A DNA stretch of 33,196 nucleotides from Mesorhizobium metallidurans STM 2683 (GTDB lineage Bacteria; Pseudomonadota; Alphaproteobacteria; Rhizobiales; Rhizobiaceae): positions 1 through 33,196 of the forward strand of contig NZ_CAUM01000113.1 in the NCBI RefSeq assembly GCF_000350085.1, given 5' to 3'. The position numbers were made by a program, and so were the translations under genes. This document shows, one piece after another, positions 18,188-27,568 of this stretch. How positions within the stretch are numbered: position 1 is the stretch's first letter; each line of letters starts with the position of its first letter. The notes beneath the pieces were generated by a model. The model saw only the letters and a list, made by a program, of their open reading frames with translations. It did not search any database and had not been told where the DNA came from.

Positions 18188-20101
18188 ATGGCCAACGCAC
18201 CGTCATCATCCTCCCCCGTCATTCGCGACATCATCGCCGCCCGCGTCTCGCGCCGCGAAATGCTCAAGGGCAGCCTTGCATCCGGTGCGCTGATTGCCGG
18301 CGGCAGCTTCGTCGGCTCGCTGTTTGCCGGTGAAACGCATGCCGCGGCCGCACTCTCGACGCTCGGCTTTCCCGAGCTGAAGCGTGTCTACGACAAGACC
18401 CATGCCGCCGCCGAAGGCTACGAGACGACGATCGTCGCGCGCTGGGGCGACGCGCTGGCGACCGGCCTGCCGGAATTCGACGGCAACAAGGCAGCCGCCG
18501 AAGAGCAGGAGAAACGCTTCGGCTATAATTGCGACTTCATCGCCTTCATGCCGCTGCCGAAGGGCACGGTCAATTCCGACCACGGCCTGCTCTGCGTCAA
18601 CAACGAATACATCTCTCCCAACGTGATGTTTCCGGGCATGACCGAGGACGATGCCGGCAAGACGATGAACAAGGAGCAGGTCGATCTCGGCATGGCCGCG
18701 ATGGGCCATTCGATCGTCGAAGTGATGCTGAAGGACGGCAAATGGGCGATCGTCGAGGACAGCCCGCTCAACCGCCGCATCACGGCGACCACGGAAATGA
18801 CCCTCTCCGGCCCCGCTGCCGGCCATGCGCTGATGAAGACCTCGGCCGACGCTACCGGCGCCAAGGTTTTCGGCACCAGCTACAATTGCAGCGGCGGCTT
18901 CACCCCATGGGGAACGGTGCTCACCTGCGAGGAAGGCGTTTCCGATATTTTCGGCGGCGATCCGAAGAAGGCGCCGATATCAGACATACTCGCTCGCTAT
19001 GCTTTCGATGGCTCCGACATCTACGGCCGTGCCCGCTTCCATGACCGGTTCGACCTCGACAAGGAGCCCAACGAGGCAAACCGCTTCGACTGGGTGGTCG
19101 AGATCGATCCCTACGATCCCCAGTCGACGCCGGTGAAGCGCACCGCGCTCGGCCGCATGTCGCATGAAGCCTCGACCGTCGTCGTCAACAAGGACGGCCG
19201 CATTGTCGTCTATATGGGCGACGACGACTATTTCGAATACATTTATCGCTTCGTCTCCAGCAAGGCCCACGACCCGGCGAACCCGGCTTCCGGCAAGGAT
19301 CTGCTCGACGATGGCGTGCTGTCGGTGGCGCGTTTCGATGCCGACGGCACGATGATTTGGCTGCCGCTGGTGCACGGCCAGGGCAAGCTCACCGCCGAGA
19401 ACGGTTTCGCCGACCAGGCCGAGGTGCTGCTCAAGACCCGTTTTGCCGCCGACGCGCTGGGCGCGACGCCGATGGACCGGCCGGAGGACATCGAGACCAA
19501 TCCGGTCACCGGCCGCGTCTATGCGGTGATGACCAAGAACAAGAAACGCGACCAGTCGAAGGTCAACCCGGCGAACACGCGGCCGGAAAACCTCTGGGGC
19601 CACATCGTCGAGCTGATCCCGCCCGGCGGCCGCGGCACTGAGGCCGACCATACGGCCGAGAAATACCAATGGGATCTGTTCGTGCTCTGCGGCAATCCGA
19701 AGGAGGCTGCGGTCGGCGCCACCTTCCATCCCGACACGTCGGACAATGGCTGGTTCGTGTGCCCCGACAACATCACCTTCGACCCGGCCGGCCGGCTCTG
19801 GGTGGCGACCGATGGCGCCAATGATTTCGACCTGCCGGACGGCGTCTATGGCGTCGACACCGAGGGCGCCGCGCGCGGCTTGCCGAAGCTGCTCTTCACC
19901 TGCCCGCATGGCGCAGAGGCAACCGGCCCCTGCTTCACGCCGGACGGCACGACACTGTTCCTGTCGGTCCAGCATCCGGCCGAGGACGCCGAGACGCTCG
20001 ACAAGGCCGCGACGCTGTGGCCCGACTTCACGGATGGTCAGCCACCGCGGCCGTCGGTGGTCGCCATCCGCCGCAAGGATGGGCAGCCGGTCGGCGCATA
20101 G
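18188..20101 (+). CDS. PhoX / DUF839 family protein, Tat-exported
   Basis: A 637-residue member of the PhoX family (DUF839, beta-propeller phosphatases that use calcium and iron). A twin-arginine signal is visible as SRREMLK (21-27) followed by a hydrophobic stretch and HAAAA, so it is exported folded. Family blocks include DHGLLCVNNEYISP, ASTVVVNKDGRIVVYMGDDD with EYIYRFVSS, RPEDIETNPVTGRVYAVMTKN and DNITFDPAGRLWVATDGAND. Phosphatase activity is plausible but not certain, since many DUF839 members are uncharacterised. The start at 18188 follows GAGAGG; an upstream in-frame ATG at 18116 adds unlike residues before the Tat motif. It converges on the GMC gene. Confidence 0.92.
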   Translation: MANAPSSSSPVIRDIIAARVSRREMLKGSLASGALIAGGSFVGSLFAGETHAAAALSTLGFPELKRVYDKTHAAAEGYETTIVARWGDALATGLPEFDGNKAAAEEQEKRFGYNCDFIAFMPLPKGTVNSDHGLLCVNNEYISPNVMFPGMTEDDAGKTMNKEQVDLGMAAMGHSIVEVMLKDGKWAIVEDSPLNRRITATTEMTLSGPAAGHALMKTSADATGAKVFGTSYNCSGGFTPWGTVLTCEEGVSDIFGGDPKKAPISDILARYAFDGSDIYGRARFHDRFDLDKEPNEANRFDWVVEIDPYDPQSTPVKRTALGRMSHEASTVVVNKDGRIVVYMGDDDYFEYIYRFVSSKAHDPANPASGKDLLDDGVLSVARFDADGTMIWLPLVHGQGKLTAENGFADQAEVLLKTRFAADALGATPMDRPEDIETNPVTGRVYAVMTKNKKRDQSKVNPANTRPENLWGHIVELIPPGGRGTEADHTAEKYQWDLFVLCGNPKEAAVGATFHPDTSDNGWFVCPDNITFDPAGRLWVATDGANDFDLPDGVYGVDTEGAARGLPKLLFTCPHGAEATGPCFTPDGTTLFLSVQHPAEDAETLDKAATLWPDFTDGQPPRPSVVAIRRKDGQPVGA

Positions 20102-20123
20102 TTTTGGCGATTAGGGACCGAGA

Positions 20124-20155
20124 AACAAAAAGACGCGGAACCTGGGGGTTCCGCG
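20124..20155 (-). terminator. Rho-independent terminator of the GMC dehydrogenase transcript
   Basis: Arms CGCGGAACC (20134-20142) and GGTTCCGCG (20147-20155) pair perfectly with a four-base loop. On the minus strand the hairpin is followed by TCTTTTTGTTT, so it ends the leftward transcript from the GMC gene 28 bases upstream. The hairpin may also stop the rightward phoX transcript weakly. Confidence 0.85.
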
Positions 20156-20182
20156 CCAGCGCAATCGGGAGGATGCTACGAG

Positions 20183-21754
20183 CTAGATGCTCTTCGCCGA
20201 CATCTGTCCGGCGATGTACTCAGCCTGGCGGATGGCCAGCGACACGATCGTCAGCGTCGGATTCTCCGCGCCGCCGGTGGTGAACTGGCTCCCGTCCGAC
20301 ACGAACAGGTTCTTGATTTCGTGTGCCTGGCCATGCTTGTTGACGACGCCGTCGACCGCCTTCGCGCTCATCCGGTTGGTGCCGAGATTGTGGGTCGACG
20401 GATAGGGCGGCGTCGGGAACGTGCGGGTCGCGCCGACCGCCGCGTAGAGCGCCGAACCCTGCTTGTAGGCGTGGTTGCGCATCGCCGTGTCGTTGGCGTG
20501 GTCGTCGAAATGCACGTCCGCCACCGGCATGCCGTGATCGTCCTTGGTGTCGGGATGCAGCGTGATGCGGTTTTCCGCGCGCGGCATGTCCTCGCCGACG
20601 ATCCACAGGCCGGCCATGTGGTCGTAATGGTCGAGCGCCGTGGTGAAGGAGCGTCCCCAGCCGCCGGGATCGAGAAAGGCCGCCATGAATGGCAGGCCTA
20701 GCGCCAGCGTCTCGAACTCGTAGCCGCCGACGAAGCCGCGCGATGGATCATGCCGCGCCTCGTCGCGGATGATCCCGGCCATGGTGGTGCCGCGATACAT
20801 GTGCACCGGCTTGTCGAAGATGGCATAGACCGAACCGGTGGTGTGGCGCATGTAGTTCTTGCCCACCTGCCCCGACGAATTGGCGAGGCCGTCAGGAAAT
20901 TGGCTCGACGCCGAATTGAGCAGCAGACGCGGGCTTTCGATCGAATTGCCGGCGACGGCGACGATACGCGCCTTCTGCTCCTGCAGCTTGCCGTCCTTGT
21001 CGGCGTAGACGACACCGGTGACCTTGCCTGACGCATCGTGGTTGATCTTGATCGCCATGGCATTCGGCCTGACCTCGAGATGGCCGGTCGCCTCGCCCTT
21101 GGGGATCTCGGCATAGAGCGTCGACCATTTGGCTCCCCATTTGCAACCCTGGAAGCAGAAGCCGGTCTGCTGGCAGGACATGCGGTCGTCGCGGTCGACC
21201 GAGTTTATCGCCATGTTGCCGGTGTGGCACTCCTTGTAGCCGAGCTTGTCGGCGCCGGCCTTCAGCACCTTGAAGTTGTTGTTGCCCGGCAGCCTCGGCC
21301 AATCATTGGTGCCGGTGACGCCCATCTTGGCTTCGGCCTTGGCGTAGTAGGGCTCCATCTCGGCCAGCGTGATCGGCCAGTCGAGCAAGTTCGCGCCTTC
21401 CAGCTTTCCGTAGGTCGAAAGCGTCTTGAATTCATGCTCCTGGAAGCGCAGCGAGGCGCCTGCCCAATGCGTCGTCGAGCCGCCGACCGACTTGACGATC
21501 CAGGCCGGCAAATTGGGGAAGTCCTTCGCTACACGCCAGTCGCCAGAGGTTGTGCGCTTGTCCGTCCAGGCGAGTTGGGCAAAAGAGTCCCACTCATCGT
21601 TGATGAAGTCCTCATATTCGTGGCGGGCGCCCGCCTCGAGGATGACGACATCGACACCCTTTTGGGCGAGTTCGTTGCCGAGCGTGCCGCCGCCGGCGCC
21701 CGAACCGATGATGACGACCACGCCATCGTTCTTGAGATCAAATGATGCTGCCAT
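20183..21754 (-). CDS. GMC family oxidoreductase (FAD-dependent dehydrogenase large subunit)
   Basis: A 523-residue flavoprotein of the glucose-methanol-choline family, membrane-dehydrogenase branch (gluconate, sorbitol and similar polyol dehydrogenases). The FAD Rossmann motif is GSGAGG (17-22), followed by VVILEAG. Also visible are VGGSTTHWAGASLR and the cysteine-containing block DRMSCQQTGFCFQGCKWGAK. The C-terminal STHNLGTNRM and GGAENPTLT carry the likely catalytic His455 and Asn498. It has no signal peptide and would be co-exported with the Tat-bearing small subunit encoded just upstream. The substrate cannot be named. Confidence 0.93.
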   Translation of the reverse strand: MAASFDLKNDGVVVIIGSGAGGGTLGNELAQKGVDVVILEAGARHEYEDFINDEWDSFAQLAWTDKRTTSGDWRVAKDFPNLPAWIVKSVGGSTTHWAGASLRFQEHEFKTLSTYGKLEGANLLDWPITLAEMEPYYAKAEAKMGVTGTNDWPRLPGNNNFKVLKAGADKLGYKECHTGNMAINSVDRDDRMSCQQTGFCFQGCKWGAKWSTLYAEIPKGEATGHLEVRPNAMAIKINHDASGKVTGVVYADKDGKLQEQKARIVAVAGNSIESPRLLLNSASSQFPDGLANSSGQVGKNYMRHTTGSVYAIFDKPVHMYRGTTMAGIIRDEARHDPSRGFVGGYEFETLALGLPFMAAFLDPGGWGRSFTTALDHYDHMAGLWIVGEDMPRAENRITLHPDTKDDHGMPVADVHFDDHANDTAMRNHAYKQGSALYAAVGATRTFPTPPYPSTHNLGTNRMSAKAVDGVVNKHGQAHEIKNLFVSDGSQFTTGGAENPTLTIVSLAIRQAEYIAGQMSAKSI

Positions 21755-21802
21755 GGTTTCCTCCCATGATGTCTGTCCGATGCGATTGAGGACGAACGGG
21801 GC

Positions 21803-22351
21803 TCAGAGCCACTCGATGTCGTCGAAACCGCGCGCGATATAGCCGCCCTTGGAATAGGATTCGCCCTCGTAGCCGAAGATCGGCCAGACCTCCTTCTGGT
21901 TGTAGAGGCCGACGACCAGCCCGCCGCGGACCGCCTGGAAGAACGGCGTGCTTTCGATCTGCTTGAGCACGGCGACGCGCTGCTCCTCCCAGCCGAGACC
22001 GGTGTAGCCGTCCTTGCCCGATTTGCTGTCGAGATCGGCAATGCCCTTTTCGACGAGATCCTTGTGGGCAGGGTCCTTCCCGGCCTGCTCGTCATGCGCC
22101 TTGACGGCGATCGCGTAATATTTGTCGGGCACCTGGTCGTGCGGGTAGATGTCTCGCGCCATCTGGATCAAGGTCGCCATGGTTTCCGGCTTGAGCGTGG
22201 ACGTCTCCAGGCCCCAGGCATGTTCCGGGCTGATGACGGCACTGCCTGAAATCACCAGCAATGCGCTTGCTCCGCCGCGTTTCAGAAGCTCGCGGCGCGA
22301 TAGCCCGGGTTTCCCCTCAGAGCCCAGCTTCCTCTCGTAGATCGTGACCAT
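21803..22351 (-). CDS. Gluconate 2-dehydrogenase subunit 3 family protein
   Basis: A 182-residue small subunit of a periplasmic flavin dehydrogenase. The twin-arginine motif SRRELLK (18-24) precedes a hydrophobic helix, giving a Tat signal that should carry the leaderless GMC partner through the membrane. The mature part contains the family pattern MARDIYPHDQVPDKYYAIAV and a C-terminal block ending YIARGFDDIEWL. The gene lies 48 bases upstream of the GMC gene on the same strand. The usual third subunit, a cytochrome c, is not present as an intact gene in this window. Confidence 0.92.
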   Translation of the reverse strand: MVTIYERKLGSEGKPGLSRRELLKRGGASALLVISGSAVISPEHAWGLETSTLKPETMATLIQMARDIYPHDQVPDKYYAIAVKAHDEQAGKDPAHKDLVEKGIADLDSKSGKDGYTGLGWEEQRVAVLKQIESTPFFQAVRGGLVVGLYNQKEVWPIFGYEGESYSKGGYIARGFDDIEWL

Positions 22352-22431
22352 TTGTTCCTCCCTTGCTTGCTATCTGCACCCGAGGGGTGCCGTTGCTGGC
22401 GCCGCGCTGGCCGGCGCGGCCGTGATCTCTC

Positions 22432-22827
22432 CTATTTGAAGCGCCCGCTGCGCTGCAGGACCTCGATCTTGTAGCCGTCGGGATCCTCGATGAAGAAAAA
22501 GCGCGCGAGCAGCGTGCCGTCGCGGTTGAACTCGACGATCTTCTTCGGGGCGAGCCCGAGCGCGCCGAGCCGGTCGTGCTCGCTGTCCAGATCGGCGACC
22601 GAAACCGCGAAATGGCCATAGCCGTCGCCAAGCGCATAAGGCTCCTGCCGGCCCTTGTTGACGGTCAGTTCGAGCTCGAACGAGGTGTCGGCATTGCTGA
22701 GATAGAGGAGCGTGAAGGTCTCGAAATCGAGCCGATCGGCAACGTCCAGTCCGAAGGCGTTCCGGTAGAAATCGACGGACCGGGCCTCGTCGAGAACCCG
22801 GATCATGGTGTGGATCGCTTTGGCCAA
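22432..22827 (-). CDS. VOC family protein (glyoxalase I-like)
   Basis: A 131-residue vicinal oxygen chelate protein resembling lactoylglutathione lyase, which converts the hemithioacetal of methylglyoxal and glutathione. Hallmarks are HTMIRVLDEARSVDFYRNAF, LELTVNKG, GYGHFAVSV and FFIEDPDGYKIEVLQR. The metal ligands are plausibly the early His, the Glu of FELELT, the His of GYGHFA and the last Glu in IEVL. The start is taken as TTG at 22827, giving the family's MAKAIHTMIRV opening with GGAG upstream; the first ATG in frame would cut into the fold or add 37 odd residues. It is 80 bases upstream of the small-subunit gene on the same strand. Confidence 0.88.
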   Translation of the reverse strand: MAKAIHTMIRVLDEARSVDFYRNAFGLDVADRLDFETFTLLYLSNADTSFELELTVNKGRQEPYALGDGYGHFAVSVADLDSEHDRLGALGLAPKKIVEFNRDGTLLARFFFIEDPDGYKIEVLQRSGRFK

Positions 22828-23059
22828 ATCAGTCTCCGCTGCTGCATGCCTGGAAGCGATTATGGGCGGCGTTGGGAAAAGGTGGTGGCAGCCGGTTACC
22901 ACGCACTGCCTCCCACCGGCGCAATACCATTCTCCCAAGGACGAAAGTCCGATTGCTGTTTTCTATTTTTCGGCTGAAGATGACTCGATGGACGAGCTGT
23001 GACCAAAGGCGCGAATCGCTGCGGATTGCGCCCAAGACCAACAAGAACGGGAGGAAACG

Positions 23060-23365
23060 ATGTGCAGAGTCTTCGCCGGACAGGATCCGGAGGGCTATCG
23101 GCAGATCAACCGGTCGATCCGGATAGACGGACACTCGACAAGCATCCAGCTCGAGGCAACGTTCTGGGCACTGCTCGACGAGATCGCCGACAGCCAGGGT
23201 TTGACAACGCCGAAATTCATCTCGAAGCTCTATGACGAGGCCATCGAGATCAATGGCCAGATTCCGAACTTCGCGTCGATGCTGCGCACCACCTGCGCTC
23301 TCTATTTGCGCGGGCATCGACCTGGCATGGAAGAGCAGACGGCACCCAAACGGCAAGCGGCATAG
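23060..23365 (+). CDS. Ribbon-helix-helix domain-containing protein
   Basis: A 101-residue protein of the ribbon-helix-helix type found widely in rhizobia. The DNA-contact strand is seen as RSIRIDGHSTSIQLEATFW, followed by two helices (LLDEIADSQGL and TPKFISKLYDEAIE). It likely binds DNA as a dimer; targets are unknown and no toxin gene is adjacent, so an antitoxin role is not supported. A strong ribosome site, GGGAGG, lies before the ATG. The gene is divergent from the VOC gene, with a 232-base spacer that should hold both promoters. Confidence 0.88.
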   Translation: MCRVFAGQDPEGYRQINRSIRIDGHSTSIQLEATFWALLDEIADSQGLTTPKFISKLYDEAIEINGQIPNFASMLRTTCALYLRGHRPGMEEQTAPKRQAA

Positions 23366-23371
23366 CTCTCG

Positions 23372-23420
23372 GCTGCAACCTCCAGCGCCAGCCGTTCATA
23401 TCGGTGAAAAACGCATGGCT
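23372..23420 (-). pseudogene. Remnant of a nucleoside phosphorylase 3' end (partial duplicate)
   Basis: This stretch matches the last codons of the intact phosphorylase gene (23966-24016) in about 43 of 51 aligned columns with two one-base gaps, in the same orientation. The gaps break the reading frame, so only a dead tail remains. It abuts the fragment at 23424-23495. Confidence 0.65.
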
Positions 23421-23423
23421 TTG

Positions 23424-23495
23424 ATGCCTGGCGCCACGACGCTGTTTCTATCGGTCCGGCATCCACAGACGCCGTCGGAGAAGCCTTCGGCATGA
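23424..23495 (+). pseudogene. Possible remnant of a PhoX/DUF839 gene tail
   Basis: The frame reads MPGATTLFLSVRHPQTPSEK and then stops. It resembles the segment TPDGTTLFLSVQHPAEDAET of the intact PhoX protein (coded near 19935-20000), and the DNA is also similar over about 28 bases. The match is short, so the origin is only probable. From 23496 to 23687 I see no gene, only an inverted repeat TGATCCGAG / CTCGGATCA (23521-23529, 23560-23568). Confidence 0.45.
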
Positions 23496-23687
23496 CTGGA
23501 GACCGCGACCGGCGCTTCACTGATCCGAGACCAGCCGGCAAGTGAACCTGTGGTCAGGCCTCGGATCAAGACCAGCGTCCGCTTGCTTTCGAGGTTCCTA
23601 AAATGAGCCACCGCTATCCTGTCTGGATGATCGGCGTCTTTTCCTCTCCTCGGTCGCAATGCTTACCGTAACCGCCACATCGCCAGG

Positions 23688-23943
23688 TTTTTCCCGGCCC
23701 TTGCCGGCAACTCGATCGTCGCGCAGGGCAATACTGAAACGCTAGCAAGGGTGGTTCGCGGGAAGCCAGGCTGTGCACACGATGCACGCGCCGACGACGC
23801 CTGCCATGCCCTCTCTGGCATGGCGCCTGAAAGATCAGGAGATCGCCGACGTATCGACTTACGTGCGCGGCAGTTGGGGCAACAACGCCCCGGCGGTCTC
23901 ATCCGGCGACGTGGCGGCTGTTCGCAAGCAATTGCTGCCATAA
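23688..23943 (+). pseudogene. Cytochrome c C-terminal remnant
   Basis: Two frames joined by a one-base shift near 23752 read FFPALAGNSIVAQ with TLARVV, and then SQAVHTMHAPTTPAMPSLAW, followed by DQEIADVSTYVRGSWGNNAP and a stop at 23941-23943. This is the C-terminal half of a class I cytochrome c domain as found in the cytochrome subunit of membrane alcohol/polyol dehydrogenases, including the methionine heme ligand region (PAMPS). The CxxCH heme-attachment part is missing, so it cannot be functional. It ends 17 bases from the convergent phosphorylase stop. Confidence 0.8.
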
Positions 23944-23959
23944 GCCCTGCCGTGCGCGA

Positions 23960-24667
23960 TCACGCGCTTGCAACATCGAGCGCCAGCCGGGTCATATCGG
24001 TGAAAAGCGCCTGGCGTTCGGAATAGTCTGTTTGCTCGCCGGTCACCACATTGTCGACGACGGACAGGATCGACAGCGCCCGGGCGCCGAAATGCGACGC
24101 GATGCGGTAGAGCGCGCTGGTTTCCATGTCGACGGCAAGCGCGCCCTCAGCCTGCACTTTGGCAAAGCGGGCACGCCCCTCGGGATGATAGAATAGATCG
24201 CTGCAGGCCGTCAGCCCGGCATAATGTTCGATGCCGAGTTCACCGGCCCTGGCCAGAGCACGGGCAAGCAGCGCCGGATCGGGACCGGCGGCGGCATCGT
24301 AGAGCCCGTAGACCTGGCCGCTTCCCGCACTTTCCCCGCGAACCGATTGCGAGATCACCAGGCTGCGCAGCCCGACCTCGGCGGTCAGGGCGCCACAGGT
24401 GCCGGTGCGGATCAGCGTCTTGACGCGATGGAAGTCCAGCAATTCGTGTGCGTAGATCAGGAAGGACGAGACACCGATTCCCGTCGACTGGATGCTGACC
24501 GGTCTGCCCCGGAAAAGACCGGTGAAGCCGAGGGCGCCTCTGCGTCGGTTGACGCAGCGCGGCGCCTCGAGAAAGGTCTCAGCCATCCATTCGGCGCGCT
24601 GCGGGTCACCCGGCAACAGCACCGTTTCGGCATAATCGCCCTTGCCTGCCTCGTTGTGCGGCGTCAC
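23960..24667 (-). CDS. Purine-nucleoside phosphorylase, DeoD-like
   Basis: A 235-residue nucleoside phosphorylase of the PNP/UDP family, closest to bacterial trimeric or hexameric DeoD-type enzymes that split purine nucleosides with phosphate. Conserved segments are VLLPGDPQRAEWMAETFLE (phosphate loop), LIRTGTCGAL, GLTACSDLFYHPEG and VDMETSALY, the last with the substrate-binding ME pair. The GTG at 24667 gives MTPHNEAGKGDYAE, aligning with the E. coli DeoD N-terminus, and has GGGG upstream; ATG codons at 24709 and 24697 are alternatives. It follows cckA on the same strand, 215 bases away. Confidence 0.87.
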   Translation of the reverse strand: MTPHNEAGKGDYAETVLLPGDPQRAEWMAETFLEAPRCVNRRRGALGFTGLFRGRPVSIQSTGIGVSSFLIYAHELLDFHRVKTLIRTGTCGALTAEVGLRSLVISQSVRGESAGSGQVYGLYDAAAGPDPALLARALARAGELGIEHYAGLTACSDLFYHPEGRARFAKVQAEGALAVDMETSALYRIASHFGARALSILSVVDNVVTGEQTDYSERQALFTDMTRLALDVASA

Positions 24668-24882
24668 GGCATCTACCCCAATTCCCCGCCGCGTTATCAT
24701 CGCAATCATGGCAGGCTGGCGTCGATGCGCAAGCGGTTGATTGCGAGGCTCCAGTGGCCGGACCTCACTGGTTATGAACGGACGGCTCGTTCTCCGGCGC
24801 CGCCACCTGTAAAAGGCACGGCACGGGCGTCTGTGAACTCGATCACATTCAGGCCATGCGCCTTACTTTTTGGATGACACGC

Positions 24883-27456
24883 TCAGGACTCGAGCACGTC
24901 CTTCACGATCGTGGCCAGTTGCTTGAGGGAAAACGGCTTGGGCAGGAAACCGAAATGCGCGTCTGCCGGCAGGTTCCTGGCGAATGCGTCCTCGGCATAG
25001 CCCGAAACGAAGACGAATTTGATGTCGGGCTGCCGCTTGCGCAATTCGCCAAGCAGCGTCGGCCCGTCCATTTCCGGCATCACCACGTCGGAAACGACGA
25101 TGTCGACCTTGCCGCCAAGCGCCTCGAAGACTTCCAGCGCCTCGACGCCCGAGGACGCTTCGTGGACGGTATAGCCGCGCGACGTCAGCGCCCGCATGCC
25201 GCCCATGCGCACGGCATCCTCGTCCTCGACCAGCAGCACCGTGGCAGAGCCCGACAAATCCTTCGCCGATTCGGCGATCTTGGCGGATGTTACCGGCGCC
25301 TCGCCGGCCTCGCCTGCCTTTTTCGCCTCAGCAATGTGACGCGGCAGGAAGATGCGGAACACCGACCCCTTGCCGACTTCGGAATCGCAGAAGATGAAGC
25401 CGCCCGTCTGCTTGATGATGCCATAGACCATCGACAGGCCGAGGCCGGTGCCCTTGCCGACCTCCTTGGTGGTGAAGAAAGGTTCGAAAATCTTCTTCAG
25501 CACATCGGGCGCGATGCCGCTGCCCGTGTCTTCCACTTCGACCACCACATAGTCGGCCGGCGCCAGCTCACGGTAGGAAAAGCTCTTGCTCTCCTCCGCC
25601 GCCACGTTCCTGGTGCGCACGGTGAGCTCGCCGCCCGTCGGCATTGCGTCGCGCGCATTGACCGCCAGATTGACCACCACCTGCTCGAATTGCCCGATGT
25701 CGACCTTGACCGGCCACAGGTCGCGGCCATGATCAACCTTCAGCTTGATGTCGTTGCCGACCAGGCGGGCCAGCAGCATCCTGAGATCGGCAAGCACATC
25801 GGTCAGGTTGAGCACTTCCGGCCTGAGCGTCTGCTTGCGCGAAAAGGCCAGCAGCTGCCGCACCAGCGAGGCCGCCCGGTTGGCGTTCTGCTTGATGTTC
25901 ATGATGTCCGGGAAGGACGGATCCGACGGGCGGTGGTTGGTCAGCAAGAGATCCGAAGCCATGATGATGGCGGTCAGCACATTGTTGAAGTCGTGCGCGA
26001 TGCCGCCGGCAAGCTGGCCGACCGCCTGCATCTTCTGGCTTTGCGCCATCTGGCCCTCGAGCGCCTTCTGCTCGGTGGTCTCGACGGCGTAGACGATGGC
26101 CGATTCTTCGGCGCCCTCGCCGCCCGTACCGTCGGCGACCGCGTTGACGTAAAAGCGTATGTGCCGCTCCTCATTGCCGGGCAGCAACGTATCGATGGGC
26201 TCGATGTCGGCCTGCCGCTGCCTGGCCCTTTCGAATGCCGCGGCAAAGGCGGGCCGGTCGCGCTCATGGACCACCGTATCGAGCCGAACGCGGCGGTCGA
26301 CGGCATCGCGATCGACAACGGAGGAAAACAGCGACAGGAACGGCGCGTTGGTGCGCAGGATGCGCCCGCTCTGGTCAACGCCCGCGATCGCCATCGGCGT
26401 CGAATTGAAAAACCGGGTGAAACGGATCTCCGAGGCGCGAAGATCGGCGGACGCATCCTCGCCTTGCGTCCGGTTGAGCACGATGGTGCGGGTCGGACCA
26501 TTGACGCCCTCGCGGCTGGCCGAAACGCGATGCATGAAACGCACGGGCAGCGCCTCGCCGGTCATTGTCGTCAGATCGAGATCGATGACAGCGTTGCGTG
26601 TGGTGCCGGGATCGGCCTTGACCGAGCGGACCAGCGCCATACCGTCGCCGGCCACGATCTCCGGAAGCGTGACGGCGCCGGGCGTGAAGCTCGTCAGGTC
26701 GATGCCCAGCCACTCCGCAAGCGTGGCGTTGATGTAGGTGACGCGGCCCTCCTGGTCGGCCGAAAAGAAGCCGGCCGGCGCATGGTCGAGATGATCGATG
26801 GCCTTTTGCAGATCGAGGAAGAACCGCTCCTGCTCGGCCCTCTCCTGCGAGACGTCGGCAAGTTGCCAAGCGAGCAAAGGCAGCCGCTGGCCCGGCACGC
26901 TGAAGGCGCGAGCCCGTGCCCGATACCAGCGCGCGCCCGGCTCGGCGCCGGGGCGAATGGATTGCGCAAGCCGAAACTCTCCGTCGCCGGACTGGCCGTC
27001 GCGCAGGCCGGATGCCAGCCGGTATATGGTCACCGAGGCCTCGGGAACATCGGAGAGCAATCCTTCGACGGTCTTGAGATCCGCCGCGGACGCAGCCCCG
27101 GTCATATCGGCATAGGCACGATTGGCGTAGACGACACGGCCTTTGGTGTCGGTCACCAGAAGGCCCTGCGACATAGAATCGACGAAGGCTTTCGACAGTT
27201 CGTCGTTTGTCGAACGCGGCGTGACCTGCACGAAGCCGATCGCGGTGGCGAACAGGAAGCCGACGCCGATCATTGCCAGCACGCCAAGCATTCCAAGCAG
27301 GAACGGATCGCCAAGACGCTCGCGGAACAGGCCGAAGACGATCGCGGCGCCCGTCAAGACGACGATGAAGACGATGAGTCGGGCAACTGCACCCGGTCGC
27401 GTATTCTGGTCGACGATAGGTACCGGATAGAAATCGCCGCGCGCTTCCTTGGCCAT
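24883..27456 (-). CDS. cckA: Cell-cycle hybrid histidine kinase CckA
   Basis: An 857-residue hybrid kinase that, in alphaproteobacteria, feeds phosphate through ChpT to CtrA and CpdR to control the cell cycle. Two transmembrane helices lie at about 27-44 and 53-75, followed by PAS-like regions (about 85-460). The H-box [20 protein letters not shown] carries the phospho-acceptor H488. The ATPase has [19 protein letters not shown] and [13 protein letters not shown]. The C-terminal receiver has acceptor D790 in [12 protein letters not shown] and the K of FLPKPFS. Full-length CckA architecture and the fliO-like / dksA neighbourhood support the name. It is divergent from the fliO-like gene across 298 bases. 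Confidence 0.95.
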   Translation of the reverse strand: MAKEARGDFYPVPIVDQNTRPGAVARLIVFIVVLTGAAIVFGLFRERLGDPFLLGMLGVLAMIGVGFLFATAIGFVQVTPRSTNDELSKAFVDSMSQGLLVTDTKGRVVYANRAYADMTGAASAADLKTVEGLLSDVPEASVTIYRLASGLRDGQSGDGEFRLAQSIRPGAEPGARWYRARARAFSVPGQRLPLLAWQLADVSQERAEQERFFLDLQKAIDHLDHAPAGFFSADQEGRVTYINATLAEWLGIDLTSFTPGAVTLPEIVAGDGMALVRSVKADPGTTRNAVIDLDLTTMTGEALPVRFMHRVSASREGVNGPTRTIVLNRTQGEDASADLRASEIRFTRFFNSTPMAIAGVDQSGRILRTNAPFLSLFSSVVDRDAVDRRVRLDTVVHERDRPAFAAAFERARQRQADIEPIDTLLPGNEERHIRFYVNAVADGTGGEGAEESAIVYAVETTEQKALEGQMAQSQKMQAVGQLAGGIAHDFNNVLTAIIMASDLLLTNHRPSDPSFPDIMNIKQNANRAASLVRQLLAFSRKQTLRPEVLNLTDVLADLRMLLARLVGNDIKLKVDHGRDLWPVKVDIGQFEQVVVNLAVNARDAMPTGGELTVRTRNVAAEESKSFSYRELAPADYVVVEVEDTGSGIAPDVLKKIFEPFFTTKEVGKGTGLGLSMVYGIIKQTGGFIFCDSEVGKGSVFRIFLPRHIAEAKKAGEAGEAPVTSAKIAESAKDLSGSATVLLVEDEDAVRMGGMRALTSRGYTVHEASSGVEALEVFEALGGKVDIVVSDVVMPEMDGPTLLGELRKRQPDIKFVFVSGYAEDAFARNLPADAHFGFLPKPFSLKQLATIVKDVLES

Positions 27457-27568
27457 GTGCCCCTGCTTGTGAATTCCGGTACTTGCCCCTGCCCGGTTGA
27501 ATCACATTCTCAATGCCTGGAAAAGGCCTTGGCGGCAAATCCACCCTAAAAATGACGCGTTCGGCGGC

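Noticed and set aside
18980..19975. A 331-residue minus-strand frame inside the PhoX gene
   Set aside because: Antisense to a strongly conserved DUF839 sequence, with no ribosome site or protein similarity.
23060..23365. Ribbon-helix-helix protein as an antitoxin of a toxin-antitoxin pair
   Set aside because: No toxin-sized gene is adjacent on the same strand; the next stretch is gene debris.
24856..27549. An 897-residue open frame antisense to cckA, longer than cckA itself
   Set aside because: It is a GC-rich shadow frame full of Arg, His, Asp and Gln with no domain or ribosome site; the opposite strand encodes a complete CckA.
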